Source: Psilocybe azurescens
Taxonomy: Eukaryota > Basidiomycota > Agaricomycetes > Agaricales > Agrocybaceae
DNA length: 64,000 nt
Reading direction: 5' to 3'
Assembly (NCBI GenBank): GCA_023853785.1
Contig: JAJIRX010000869.1
Coordinates: 62,001-126,000 of the forward strand
Shown here in pieces: positions 1 through 10,397 of this stretch. Position 1 is the stretch's first letter. Each line of letters opens with the position of its first letter. The notes beneath the pieces were generated by a model that saw nothing but the letters and a program-made list of their open reading frames with translations, was not told where the DNA came from and ran no database searches. Position numbers and translations under genes: made by a program.

Positions 1-14
1 ACATCGTTTACAGT

Positions 15-116
15 TAGTCTGGGTGTCCCATCCTCTTTGGGCCAGTCATTCATATTAGGAAGGTGAGTCATCCTAATACGGATGACTGGCCTAAAGAGGA
101 TGGGACGCCGAGACTA
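15..116. repeat. Long imperfect inverted repeat (hairpin) upstream of the NACHT relic
   Basis: Two arms face each other across a 10-base loop (61-70). The inner 36 bases (25-60 against 71-106) pair with about three mismatches, and pairing continues outward with more mismatches to roughly 15 and 116. A single-stranded copy would fold into a stem of about 45 bp. It lies about 90 bp upstream of the likely NACHT start. It could be a small foldback element or an inverted duplication of local DNA. No coding role is seen. Arm pairing was checked by eye. Confidence 0.7.
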
Positions 117-206
117 CGCTTACAGTCTGCTTTATTTCCAAGTTCCAGCCAGTGCCGCACCGTACTTCCCAAACAACTCCTAGACCATCAACAACGTCAC
201 ACTAAC

Positions 207-3119
207 ATGTCAGATTCTCCGCCAAAAGAAGAAAACGCCCACGACATTCCGATTGCTATCCTCAATAAAGAAGCGTTTTCATCTTGGTCGGTCGCTATCT
301 AATCAAGTGGGCACGCCCGTCGGGCGCTTCCGATCGTTGAGGGCGAATAATGGGCCACACCTGGCCGTGTCGCCTCCTGCCGTAACTGCGAGTGCAATAC
401 AGTCCAGGAATTTTGAGCCACAAACTGACCATTATATGGCAATCGGCGGGCTTCCCTCCCACCCTCGGTCAATTCGGAGATACCACTTTCTCGAACGGAA
501 TCAGTAGGAAGCACGGTCTATGAGGGACTCAAGACTGTGGTACAGGCACTTCATGATTGCTCCGATATTTTTCTGCCCTTAAAGACGGGCGACAGGAGTG
601 CTTCTGACAATTATCAAGACTTTCGAGGTGAGTGGCCCTTGCACAACACAAGTTCAGGACAGTTTATACTCAGCGGACCAGACTGTGTCAGGAAACTTGA
701 AGGAACTGGAAGATCTCAAAGTGAAGCTTGAGGCAATCCTTGAAATCGTCAGAAAGTATCAGAAATACAACAGCTTACGTGCAATTGATCACCAAATCAA
801 TGTTTTCTGCCGGTGCGTCGCTTCTTCATATCTTTAGTCATGTCTTATGCTCGCCAATGTATTTAAGCGCCATCGAACTTCAATTGAAGGCGGTTGAAGA
901 CCTTCAGGGCCATTCACTTTTGACTGCTACTGTCACGGGTACAAAGGACGCCAATGCGATACTTAAAGCTTTTCGGAACCTAAGCCGTCTGTGCGACATC
1001 TTTCAGGTCGGTTGTTTAAATTATTGACCCATGCTACTCGTGTAGATTTATCATCTGGTATAGATCGATACACAGCTAAACATTGAGGAAACGGTGACCA
1101 ATATTGATGATGTCGTGAAGGTTATCTCAGAGGTAAGTACTGTCACTACTCATGGAGAGATAACCAAGTTAATCGAACATACCTGTAGCGTCTGAACTCA
1201 AGTGAGAGCCCTTATCAATCGACATTTCACTTCGTGAATGGCAAATGTTCACACGATAATAGATTCCATCGATAAGCTCAACAATGAAATGATATCGTAT
1301 AAAACCCGCAACTCGTCTTATGGTGATCCCACTGGCTGTATGTCAGGAACTCGTGTCAAGATTCTTGCAGACTTGGAGACTTGGGCCTTGAACGAGGATA
1401 GCAGCAAAGTATATTGGATGGTAGGCATGGCTGGAACCGGAAAATCGACCATCTCTCACACGCTCTGCGAGATCCCTCGACGGGAAAAACATGCTTGGGG
1501 GCAGTTTCTTTGCTTCTCGAGCATCCGATAAGGCCAATAATCCACGCCTCATTGTTCTCGCTATTTCATACGCGCTGGCCAGAGCGTCACCCTCCATTAA
1601 ATGTGAGGTCGTCAAGGCCATTGAAGATGAACCTGCTCTGGTGGAGCCCACTTATATCAACTTGAATGAACAGTTCAAGAAGCTAGTTTACGATCCTATC
1701 CAAATGACGGTCGGGAAGATGGCTAGGATATACAAGACCGTTGTCATTGACGGCGTCGATGAATGCATCAACCTTGGAGTCGTCTCTTCGCTAATCAAGC
1801 TTATTCTTCAGGCAGCCCCGGACATTCCTCTGAAGATATTCATCGCCACTCGTGACGAGACATTAATTCGGAATGTGTTCTACTCAAAGGACTTACCTGA
1901 ACTCCCGGATGTGTTTTATCTACACGAGGTCGAGAAGGATGTCGTCAAGAATGATATTGAAAAATATCTTATAAAATCTTTGGCCGGAGTCCAGGAGCAG
2001 CGCCATCTAGGCCAGGCTTCAGATGGATGGCCACCGCAGGCCGAATTGTCCTTACTTAGCGATCTTTCGGGCACACTTTTCATCTATGCTGCAACTGCCA
2101 TACGATTCATTGACGACGAAGACTACAAGAGTCGCCTTTCTGTTATGATTGGTTCAAATTCGGGATTCAGGAGCAATTTGCCAACAGCCATGATTGACAA
2201 CCTGTATAGACGCATTTTAGAGCAAGCCTGTGAACGGAAGCTGCCCTCCAAAATCCACCGAATGAGAGAAACCCTGGCCACCATCGTATTCCTCCGAAAT
2301 CCATTAACGATTCAAGGCATATCATCCCTTTTGGCAAGAGATATTTCAGCATCTTTGTCACGCCTGACATCTTTAATTTATATTCCTCACGATGACCAGG
2401 CCGCAGTCACTCCATTTCATGCGTCGTTCCCAGATTTCGTAACTGATCCCACCCGCTGTTCTCGCCAGGATTTCCCCTCGTTTCCTGCACTGGACTCTCA
2501 GGAGGGCCATGGAATGCTCGCCCTTAAATGTCTGGAGTGTATGAACCGTTCGCTGAAGTATAACATATGTAATGTTCCTCTAGAGGCAACTGTGTCACGC
2601 AGAGAAGCAACCAACTTACCAACATATATGGGCAACATCTCCGAAGCTGTTAAATACCGTGCCTATATTGGACTTCTCATTTGGCAGAAATATGTCCTTA
2701 TTTTGACGTCGACTTTGTAGCTATACAGCCACACCCAACCTATGTATTCGACCAAGCCATGGTTGTCAAGCTCATTGACGTTCTTTGGGAATTTTTACAC
2801 AGACACCTTCTACATTGGATAGAGTGTCTCAGTGTATTAGGCGAGTTGCAAACGGGAGTCAAGTCTCTCCAAAGTGCGACAGCTTCTCTATCAGTACGTG
2901 GTCTGGAAGAATGAAGTTGAACTATTGTACTAAAATTTTATCCGACTTACAGCATTTTATAACAGCATACCCTCAATGCCACCATCTTCAGTTGCTTGTG
3001 GGCGAGACTCGTCGGTGTCTCCAATTAAATTTTGAATGTATTCGGAAACATTGCTTTGAGATTTATCATTCCGCACTCGTTTGGATTCCAACAAATTCAT
3101 TGATACGCGAGGTCTACGC
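207..3119 (+). pseudogene. NACHT-domain STAND NTPase, frameshifted and cut by an LTR element
   Basis: The remains of an NLR-like NACHT protein. A helical N-terminal region is spread over several short exons (about 207-1200). The P-loop GMAGTGKST is near 1425-1451, and the Walker B stretch TVVIDGVDEC is at about 1738-1767. The rest of the NACHT and winged-helix region runs to about 2660. A C-terminal block ends in NSLIREVY just before 3119, where Agaricomycete relatives usually continue into WD40 or other repeats. The frame changes near 1472 (one extra C after GAGATC), near 2665 (one base missing) and again near 2890. An LTR starts one base after the last recognisable codon, so any repeat domain is gone. 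Members of this family are intracellular NTP-driven receptors linked to non-self recognition. This copy is unlikely to work. The first ATG (207) is a guess. Confidence 0.75.
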
Positions 3120-3543
3120 TGTTACGACTTCAGGCTTATATTCACGTGCGTGGATAAAGCCGACAGTCAAGTAGTCAAGAACAGCGAGTTCCAAGCGGTG
3201 TCAAGTAAGAGGAGGTTAGATTCTCAAGAACTAGCTAAAGAATACAGTGGATCCTTCCTGGTATAAATACTATGAACCGCACAGCAAGTTGAAACGAGTT
3301 TGAATGTTCATCAGCAGATGTATATAAGAATAGAGGAAACAGATCAAGCGTTCATCAAAAGATGTATCATAAAAGATAGAAGTGAAAGTCCATCAAAGAT
3401 ATGATGGAGTTTCATAGATATGATGGAAAGCAAAGTTCATCAGAACATACGATGATGTATCAATGATGTGACGGATGACAAAGAAAAGGGAAAAGAAAAG
3501 AAAAGAGAAAGGAAAAGCAAAAGAAAATAAAGTGTCCGTAACA
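3120..3543 (-). repeat. 3' LTR of the chromovirus (left copy)
   Basis: Begins TGTTAC and ends GTAACA on the plus strand. It is about 99% identical to the right copy at 9379-9803. It holds the TATTTATA box, the AGCTAGTTCTT start-of-transcript motif (3226-3236 in reverse) and three imperfect copies of a GTTCATCA...GATGTAT motif in the U3 part. At the four sites where the two LTRs differ by substitution, this copy has G or C and the other has A or T. Confidence 0.95.
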
Positions 3544-3556
3544 TTACCCCCCTTCT
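3544..3556 (-). other. Polypurine tract of the chromovirus
   Basis: In the element's sense this reads AGAAGGGGGGTAA and ends immediately before the 3' LTR (TGTTACGGAC). A G-rich purine run in this position is the usual primer for plus-strand DNA synthesis in LTR retroelements. It also fixes the orientation of the element as minus. Confidence 0.85.
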
Positions 3557-4600
3557 AAGGTTCGACTGTCCCAGTCGAATGGTCTTCAGTATCCGTAGGG
3601 TTCTCCGGTATTGTTTGCGATGCCAACGTCATCCGTGGGGTCGTCATAATCAAAGTAATCGCTTCTGTGAGGAGAGTCGTTACGCTTGAAAGGACAGTAT
3701 CTTGTCGTATGTCCTGGTCCTCGGCGGTGGCAGTGGTTGCAGGTGAGCTTGGGGCAATATTGTCGTATATGTCCCAACTTTCCACATGCGAAGCATGTAA
3801 CGTCCAGTCGACGTTGATTCCCAACACTTGTCCATCGGGCTCAAGTCGGGCGACGAGAAGGCGTGCCGGTCTGATTGTTGATGCTGAAAGGTTGTGGTGG
3901 ATCAGCTCGGTGAGTCGTTCCATGGGGGTGTCTGCGTGCGGTGTTTGATGAGCATGTGTTCGATGGCTCGTTCAAAACCCTTGAGTTGAAGACGTTTGAG
4001 GGAGTCGGTGGCGGCTTTGTGGTGGACTCGGACTCGCCTGTTTGACTGCGATGTCCGCCTCGATGATTCGTATTTCGCCAGATAAATAGTTGAAGAATTC
4101 AAGTTCTCGTTCGATAAAGGGGGCAAAGGGCTTGACGTCGTATCGGTTTTCGGCATTTTTCAAGATTTCAAGTAGTTCGTAGACGGAGAGAGTATTAAAA
4201 AGTTGAGACGATGTAGTAGTAGATTGGGGAACAGATGAGGCACGAGCAGTGGAATGAGACATTGTTGGATATTGATGTTTGTTGCCTAGAAGTGTAGCGA
4301 CTTGACCTTTCTTATAGCCTTTGTTGCCAGTCCGGGTCTAAGTTTTTCCTTGAGCTGGGAAATCCGCAGTTGATACTCTAGATTTTGGTCATGCGCCATT
4401 GCTGCGCATCTTGCCTTGAGTTCATTGTGTGCTTGTTTCTCCGCTTCTCGAGACAGTATAAATGCTACCTCGAGTTCTTCAAGCATTTGTTGTCGATCTT
4501 CTTGGGATTTTGGTATTTTTGTCGTGAGGAAAATAGGTTCGTGAGTGTTTTGGGGAAAGAGAGTGGACTTGACGCGTTTGATCGAGGGAAAGGAGAGCAT
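3555..4600 (-). CDS. Accessory ORFs downstream of pol with double zinc knuckle
   Basis: After the pol stop (4639) the element carries about 1 kb of extra coding-like sequence on the same strand. A first ORF (4600-4286) starts MLSFPSIKRVKS and is rich in charged, coiled-coil-like helix (QEDRQQMLEELEVAF). A second ORF starts at 4262 (MSHSTARASS) and passes through at least three frames. These include a basic helical stretch (SLKRLQLKGFERAIEHM) and end in two zinc knuckles, CFACGKLGHIRQYC (CX2CX4HX4C) and CNHCHRRGPGHTTRYC (CX2CX6HX4C). The family is not recognised. Position and zinc knuckles suggest a nucleic-acid-binding protein, perhaps a second gag-like or chaperone protein. The frame breaks mean it may be decayed. 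Confidence 0.55.
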
Positions 4601-4638
4601 GTTGATTGATTGTTGAGTGAGGGAAGATGGTGGTCTTT

Positions 4639-7600
4639 TTACAGCTTGTGACGTGTTCGGTAAGTCTGTAAGATTTCGTTACCGGTTTCTTCAAAGACCG
4701 AAGCCGGTTCCCACGTTGCTTCGGTGATCGGATAGTCCTTCCGTTTGACGTAGTATTGGTATCCTCTTCCTCTTTTCGATGTTTGAGAATCGTCTCTATT
4801 TCCCAATGTTCTTCTTCGTTTAATATCTCTGGTGGTGGTCGAATGAAATTGGGTCCATGTGTTTCAGTCTCGTGGTATGGATTAAGAAGTGTCGCATGGA
4901 ATACATCGTGAATGAGCCATCCTTTGGGGAGTTCCAGTCGATAAGTTAGGGGTCCTAAGACTTCTTTGATCTTGAAGGGTCCTTCTCGTTTTGGTGCCAT
5001 TTTCTTGTGATAATTCGTCTGTAAATTTGTCGCTTCTAGCCAAACTCTTTGTCCTTGGATAAGCGGTGTGAAGTTCGAGTTTTTCCTTTCAGCCATCCTT
5101 GTCCGGGCTAGTTCATGGGCTGCTAGGGCTTCTTCTCGTTCCTTTTGAAGATACTTCAGTCTTTCTTCTACTGAAGGAAACTTGGTGTGTTCGAATGCGG
5201 TGGGAATTGCAATGGGGAGTATCCGAGAATTAATTCGAATGGTGTTCTCTGTCTGTCTGCATGCCTTCGGTTATTGTGAGTGAATTCGAGGGTCCCAAGT
5301 CGTTCGTGCCAGTCTTCTGGGTGAGACGAGCAGTATATGGATAGATAGGCTTCAATCTCTTGGTTATATCGTTCTGTTGTTCCATCCGTTTGAGGGTGAT
5401 AAGCAGTTGAAAATTTCGATTTTACTCCAAGGAGTTTCATTAGCTCTTTGAATGATTCAGCGGCAAATCTGGGGTCTCGATCTGATGTGAGGCTGTCTGG
5501 TAGTCCAAACCTTTGTAGAGATTGTCCAGTAAGAGTTTGCCAGTCTTTTCAGCATCCAGTCCTTTCATTCGGCATGGAATAAGGATAAGTCCTTTGTGTT
5601 CCCGTGATCAGTGATGCTTAGAATCGCATCAAATTCAACTTCTCCTTGCTTGTCCAGGATCGGTGGAAGGTCTGTAAGGAAGTCCATAGCACTGTCTGCA
5701 AAGGGTCGGGCTGACTTTGGTCCAGGTATCGGTATGAATGATGGGTTAGAGGGATGTCGATTTATTTTGAACTGTTGGCAGGCGGCACATCCTTTTATGT
5801 ATTGCTTGACAAATGATCGTAATCCTGGCCACCAGTAGTGTTGTTTTACCGAATTGAATGTTTCTAATTCTCCAGGGTGTCCGGCTGAGATAGGGTCGTG
5901 ATATGATTTGACTATGTCTTTCCGTAGGGTTTGATCTTTTGGAATGTAGGCTCGTCCTTGGTAGTATAAGATAGTTTTGCCGTTCACATTCTCTGTTTTC
6001 CATTCTCTGAGGTCGTGTCGTGCATTTGGTGGTCCTCCTTCTAATAGGGTTTTCATTGCTTCTGCTGCATTGTGGTCCAGTTCGTTCGCATTGGCAATTC
6101 TTTCCTGTAACTCGGCGTCAATTAAGTCGATGAAAAGCTTTTCTGGAAGTAAGGTGATGTTTTCATTGTCATGGTCTTCTTCTGGGGTGAAATCGGGGGG
6201 GCGTCTTGAAAGGGTATCGGATTGAATCATTTTGTTTCCAGGTAGATGTACCAACTTCAGATTGAATTCTGAGACATACAGAGACCAGCGTGCCTGTCGT
6301 CGGTTTAGATTTTGGGCTGATCTGAAATATGTCAAATTCTTGTGATCTGAATATACCGTAGTCGTGTGTTCTGATCCTTGGATGTAGTGTCTCCATTCCT
6401 GTAATGATCTGATTATTCCTAGTAATTCCCTGTCATAGATTTCGTAGTTTCTTTCGGTTGGAGAGAACGTTCTTGATATAAATGCGCATGGGTGTCTTTC
6501 GCCATTTCCGTCCAGTTGAGTAAGGACTGCTCCGGAGGCATATTTTGAAGCGTCAGATTCAATTTGAAATGGTTTGGCGGGTCGGGCATCAAGAGTACCG
6601 GTTCTTCTGTGAATCGTTTCTTCAGTTCATCAAAGGCAGCTTGAGTTGTGTCATTCCATAGAAATCCTTTGTCTTTCTTCAGGAGTTCATTTAGAGGTTG
6701 AGCTACTTCAGAGAATTTCCGGATGAATTTTCGGTAGAAGTTCCCAAAGCCCAGGAACGATCGGACTTGTTTGAGAGTAGTAGGTGCTGGCCAGTCTTGA
6801 ATTCCTTTGAGTTTTGTTGGATCCATAGAGATTTTTCCTGCTTCAACAATCATTCCGAGATATTCCACTTTTCCTTGAGCAAAAGAGCATTTTTCTGGTT
6901 TGAGATAGAGATCGTTTTCTCGGAGTCGTTGTAGAACCATTTTGGTGTATTTTTCCAATTCCCCTTGATCTTTGCAAAGATTAGAATGTCGTCCATATAG
7001 ATGATTATGAAGCATTGTGATATCATGTCTTCGAAGATTGAGTCCATCATGGATTGGAAGGTTGCTGGGGAATTGCACATGCCAAAGAACATTACAGTTG
7101 GTTCAAAAGTCCTCGGTTGGTTTTGAATGCTGCTTTCCATTGATCACCTTCTTTTATCCTGATGTTGTTGTAGCCCCATCGGATATCTAGTTTGGTGAAG
7201 AATTTTGCGCCTTTCAATTTGTCCATAAGTTCCGTAATCCGTGGTAGTGGGTAAGCGTTCTTGATCGTCCAGTCGTTCAGATACCTGTAGTCTTGACAAG
7301 GTCTAAGCTTTCCATCTTTCTTTGATACGAAGAAGAAGGGAGATGCCATAGGTGATTCCGAGGGTCGAATGTATCCTTTGTCCAATTGTTCCTTTGTCCA
7401 GGTGTCCAGTTCTGTTTGTTCTGCTGGTGTGATATTGTATGCCTTGAATTTCTTTGGTATGAATCCTTCTTTTAACTCAATTTTATGGTCCCATGGTCTT
7501 GATTCCGGGAATCGGTCTGCTGCTTGTTTATCAAAAGGTCCATATATGATTGATATTCTGGGGGAACGATTTCTTGGAGAGGTCTTGTCGGTTTCTCTGG

Positions 7601-8230
7601 TTCATATTTTTGGGCCAGCGTCTGTGAGGTCGTGATTTTGGTGTTAAGCCAAGTTTCTTTTATTTCGTCTTCGTTTGCATCCCCGATATATCGGATGACT
7701 AACGATTCGAATTCCTCCAATGGGTGGGTAGTCTCGATTGTTGGTGTTTGTTCGTCTGTTTCTTCTTCAATGGTGGTTTGATTTATCGTAGGCCCTTGAC
7801 GTGGTTTCCAAGTTATCTGTCCGTTCTGCCAATTGATTCCTGGATTCTTTTCCTGTAGCCAAGGGAATCCTAAAATAATTTTCTGTTTTCCTAGCCCAGA
7901 GACCAGTAATTGTTCCCGATGGTTCCGGTTTCCAACCTTTAGGTCCAGGTCTACAAATGACGAGATGGTTCCTTTCTTGTTTGGGGTTCCGTCTACGTTA
8001 TAAACCCGGATCGGTTTTTCCAAGGGTTGGGTTCTGAGTCCAAGTTTTTGTGCATAGTTCTGGTCAATGAATTTCCCTCCTGCTCCTGAGTCTAAGAGCG
8101 CGAGAGGTTTGACGATTTGTGAGCCATTCTGTTTCTTGGTGGGGAATGAAACTGGTAAAAGCATAGTTTTATTCTCGATTGTTGCCGTAAGTACAGATTG
8201 TATCTTCAGATAAGGAGAGACAGACGTCAT
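4639..8230 (-). CDS. Chromovirus Pol: protease, RT, RNase H, integrase, chromodomain
   Basis: The domains follow in order. The aspartic protease has [12 protein letters not shown] (about 8095) with flap-side ILGFPWL. The reverse transcriptase has [15 protein letters not shown] (about 7320) and the catalytic YMDDILIF (about 7000). RNase H is recognised by DHKNLTYF and ends before 6300. The integrase has an HHCC zinc finger ending CAACQQF (about 5780) and a DDE core with [16 protein letters not shown] and the glutamate in [14 protein letters not shown]-type module precedes a chromodomain ([14 protein letters not shown], then [12 protein letters not shown] and ATWEPAS) that stops at 4639. Chromodomains target insertion to marked chromatin in related elements. 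The ORF is broken by several single-base frame switches, for example near 7130, 6570, 5590, 5500 and 4770, so as read it is not translatable as one protein. Confidence 0.9.
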
Positions 8231-8244
8231 CCTGTTTCTCCACT

Positions 8245-9181
8245 TTAAAAATCCTTTTCTTCTTTCTCTTCAAATCCTGTTTTAACCATGAGGTCTGCGA
8301 GTTCGTCTTTTTCGTCCTTGTTCAGGCTCCTGATATGGGCATGGAGTTCCTTTGGGGTCCACTTCTTGCTGGGTTGTCCTTGGGTTCTGTTCTGGTTTGT
8401 TGGTCCTTTCTGTGGGCAATCTCTGGATAGATGTCCTCGTTCTTTGCACCTGAAACAGGCGCCTTTCCTGATTAATTCCGCTCGTTCTTCAGCTGTCATG
8501 GCGCTTATGTCCATCCTGTTTGGGTCGTAGTTCCTGTTGTTTCTTGGGAAGTTGTTCCATTGTGGCGCCCTCCCACGTTCTTCTGGTTCTTCTCTAAAGA
8601 CCTTGGCCAGTCTATAGTTGGTGTCAAATGTTGTTGCTTTTTGTACCAGCCTTGGATCGTCCTTGGAAGGTCTTCAGAGTACAGGATCCTGTCAGCAAGC
8701 TGAGGTGTGATGCATTTTGGAATAATCCAATGAGGTGGGTGTGGTCTGATTCCGTTTCTGTTCCTAGATTGGCTTGTCCTACCAACAATTTGAACTTGTT
8801 GATGATGTCTTCCACCCTTTCGTTGGGTTTTTGCCTAAGTCGTTTTATGTCGTTCATGGCTGATCTGGTTTCATCCACTGGAGTGAATGCGTCGTGGAAT
8901 TTTTCGAGAAATGTTCCGAGGGTGTCCCATTCGAGGGTTTGGTTGGGACTAGTTCCTTTCGTCTTCGAGGTCAAGTACTGTTCCTTCCATAGTTTTGCTC
9001 CTCCTTCCATGCAAAATGATAAAATGAAGGCAATTTTCTTCTTGTCTGTGTTGTAGACGTCATCGTTTATGTCCATGTAGAGGTAGCAGTCTTGCATGAA
9101 AGACCTGGATTTTGTCCTGTCTCCATCAAATACAGTGGGTTTGTTGATCGAGATTTCTTTCTTTCCGTTTGTTTCGACCAT
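8245..9181 (-). CDS. Chromovirus Gag with CCHC zinc knuckle
   Basis: A retrotransposon Gag-type protein opens at MVETNGKKEIS and contains the usual helical core (FLEKFHDAFTP, then MNDIKRLRQKPNERVEDII). After a frame switch near 8640 it continues into a second stretch with the nucleocapsid knuckle CFRCKERGHLSRDC (CX2CX4HX4C). It ends at about 8245, just before the protease frame. Gag builds the virus-like particle and packages element RNA. An open frame without ATG extends upstream towards the 5' LTR (NSLYDLLSTLAIDQ), so the true start may lie further upstream than 9181. Confidence 0.85.
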
Positions 9182-9366
9182 GTCTGTGTCTTGTTCTTCT
9201 TGATCTATCGCCAGGGTTGATAATAAGTCGTATAGCGAGTTTGATAGGTCTTCGTTGCCTAGGTTGATATCTTCAGAGCTTTGTCTGGACGGGTTTGGTG
9301 TCTGCCAATTTCGTGGTCGGGTTTCAGAGGTCTCGTCTGCTGGGGAGCGGGCGAGATTCGTAGATG

Positions 9367-9377
9367 AGCTAGTTCTT
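9367..9377 (-). other. Primer-binding site, complementary to the element's own RNA start
   Basis: In the element's sense the 11 bases AAGAACTAGCT begin one base after the 5' LTR. They are exactly complementary to AGCTAGTTCTT inside the LTR (9495 down to 9485), which sits where the transcript should begin. In Tf1 and related sushi elements the first 11 bases of the mRNA fold back to this site and act as primer in place of a tRNA. The arrangement here matches that scheme in length and position. Confidence 0.8.
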
Positions 9378-9378
9378 T

Positions 9379-9803
9379 TGTTACGACTTCAAGCTTATAT
9401 TCACGTGTGTGGATAAAGCCGACAGTCAAGTAGTCAAGAACAGCAAGTTCCAAGCAGTGTCAAGTAAGAGGAGGTTAGATTCTCAAGAACTAGCTAAAGA
9501 ATACAGTGGATCCTTCCTGGTATAAATACTATGAACCGCACAGCAAGTTGAAACGAGTTTGAATGTTCATCAGCAGATGTATATAAGAATAGAGGAAACA
9601 GATCAAGCGTTCATCAAAAGATGTATCATAAAAGATAGAAGTGAAAGTCCATCAAAGATATGATGGAGTTTCATAGATATGATGGAAAGCAAAGTTCATC
9701 AGAACATACGATGATGTATCAATGATGTGACGGATGACAAAGAAAAGGGAAAAGAAAAGAAAAGAGAAAGGAAAAGCAAAAAGAAAATAAAGTGTCCGTA
9801 ACA
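9379..9803 (-). repeat. 5' LTR of the chromovirus (right copy)
   Basis: Begins TGTTAC and ends GTAACA on the plus strand. In the element's sense U3 spans 9803 to about 9496. The inferred RNA start is 9495 and the LTR ends at 9379. Compared with the left LTR it shows four transitions, three of them at CpG sites (CpG to TpG or CpA), and one extra A in an A-run. Confidence 0.95.
9495..9528 (-). promoter_or_regulatory. TATA box and inferred transcription start of the chromovirus
   Basis: In the element's sense TATTTATA occupies 9528-9521. The self-priming motif begins at 9495, about 30 bases downstream, the usual TATA-to-start spacing. The same arrangement is present in the left LTR. The start site is inferred from the complementarity to the primer-binding site, not measured. 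Confidence 0.65.
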
Positions 9804-10397
9804 GTCGTTCTCCAAAACACCTGGATAAAGTTTAGCGGCTCTGAAGCTGTTATGTTTTCCTCAATGATAAAGTTGTTTTAAACTATCCAGATCCATACAT
9901 AGAGAACATTGACAGAATTCGGAGGATGGTGGTGATGGACAAGACGTTGGTGAAACTTGCGACTGTGAAACATTTTGAGCTCCGCCTGAATTATGTAGCC
10001 GTGGGAAGGAATATCGGCGCGATTGAACTCTAATCTTAAACTCAAGCTATCACGAGAGGTGGTGTGGGATTCTGGGAACCCATTTTGGTGGCTGAAAAAT
10101 TAAGCCCTAGTGTTTGGAATCAGGTGTCTATCTAATATTTTCAATTGATAACTACGACGCTGTGTCAGCTACTTAAAGTAAATTTGACAGAAGATCAGAA
10201 CTTATTGAGAACGACCGAGATCATGATATATCGTGGGAATACAGGTTGCGGAACTTGAATTTCATACCTCAGGAGTTGATCTCATGCACGCGATTGACTG
10301 GCCGCTTGCAACTGTACTTACTACTCAGGTGCGTTTATTCCTCTTGAAATCCATTCCATTCAATTACTGACCACATAATGCTGCTATATCTTTTAGA
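9804..10397. other. Intergenic, LTR element to F-box gene A
   Basis: No recognisable gene. An open stretch without a convincing start (about 9863-10032) contains YPDPYIENIDRIRRMVVMDK, and a second (about 10034-10112) ends near SGNPFWWLKN. Neither could be assigned. They may be relics of a gene displaced by the LTR element. The rest should hold the promoter of F-box gene A. Confidence 0.4.

Larger units (their letters stand above)
3120..9803 (-). mobile_element. Ty3/Gypsy chromovirus LTR retrotransposon (Tf1/sushi-like), full length
   Basis: The element lies on the minus strand between two near-identical LTRs (424 and 425 bp, TG...CA ends). Order in its own sense is 5' LTR, primer-binding site, gag with zinc knuckle, protease, reverse transcriptase, RNase H, integrase, chromodomain, extra 3' ORFs, polypurine tract, 3' LTR. 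The LTRs differ at four transitions and one indel, so insertion looks recent. The coding part nevertheless shows many one-base frame switches. No matching 5-bp target duplication is visible (left flank TACGC, right flank GTCGT). This could mean recombination between copies or loss of the site. The self-complementary primer site places it with Tf1/sushi-type self-priming elements. Confidence 0.93.
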
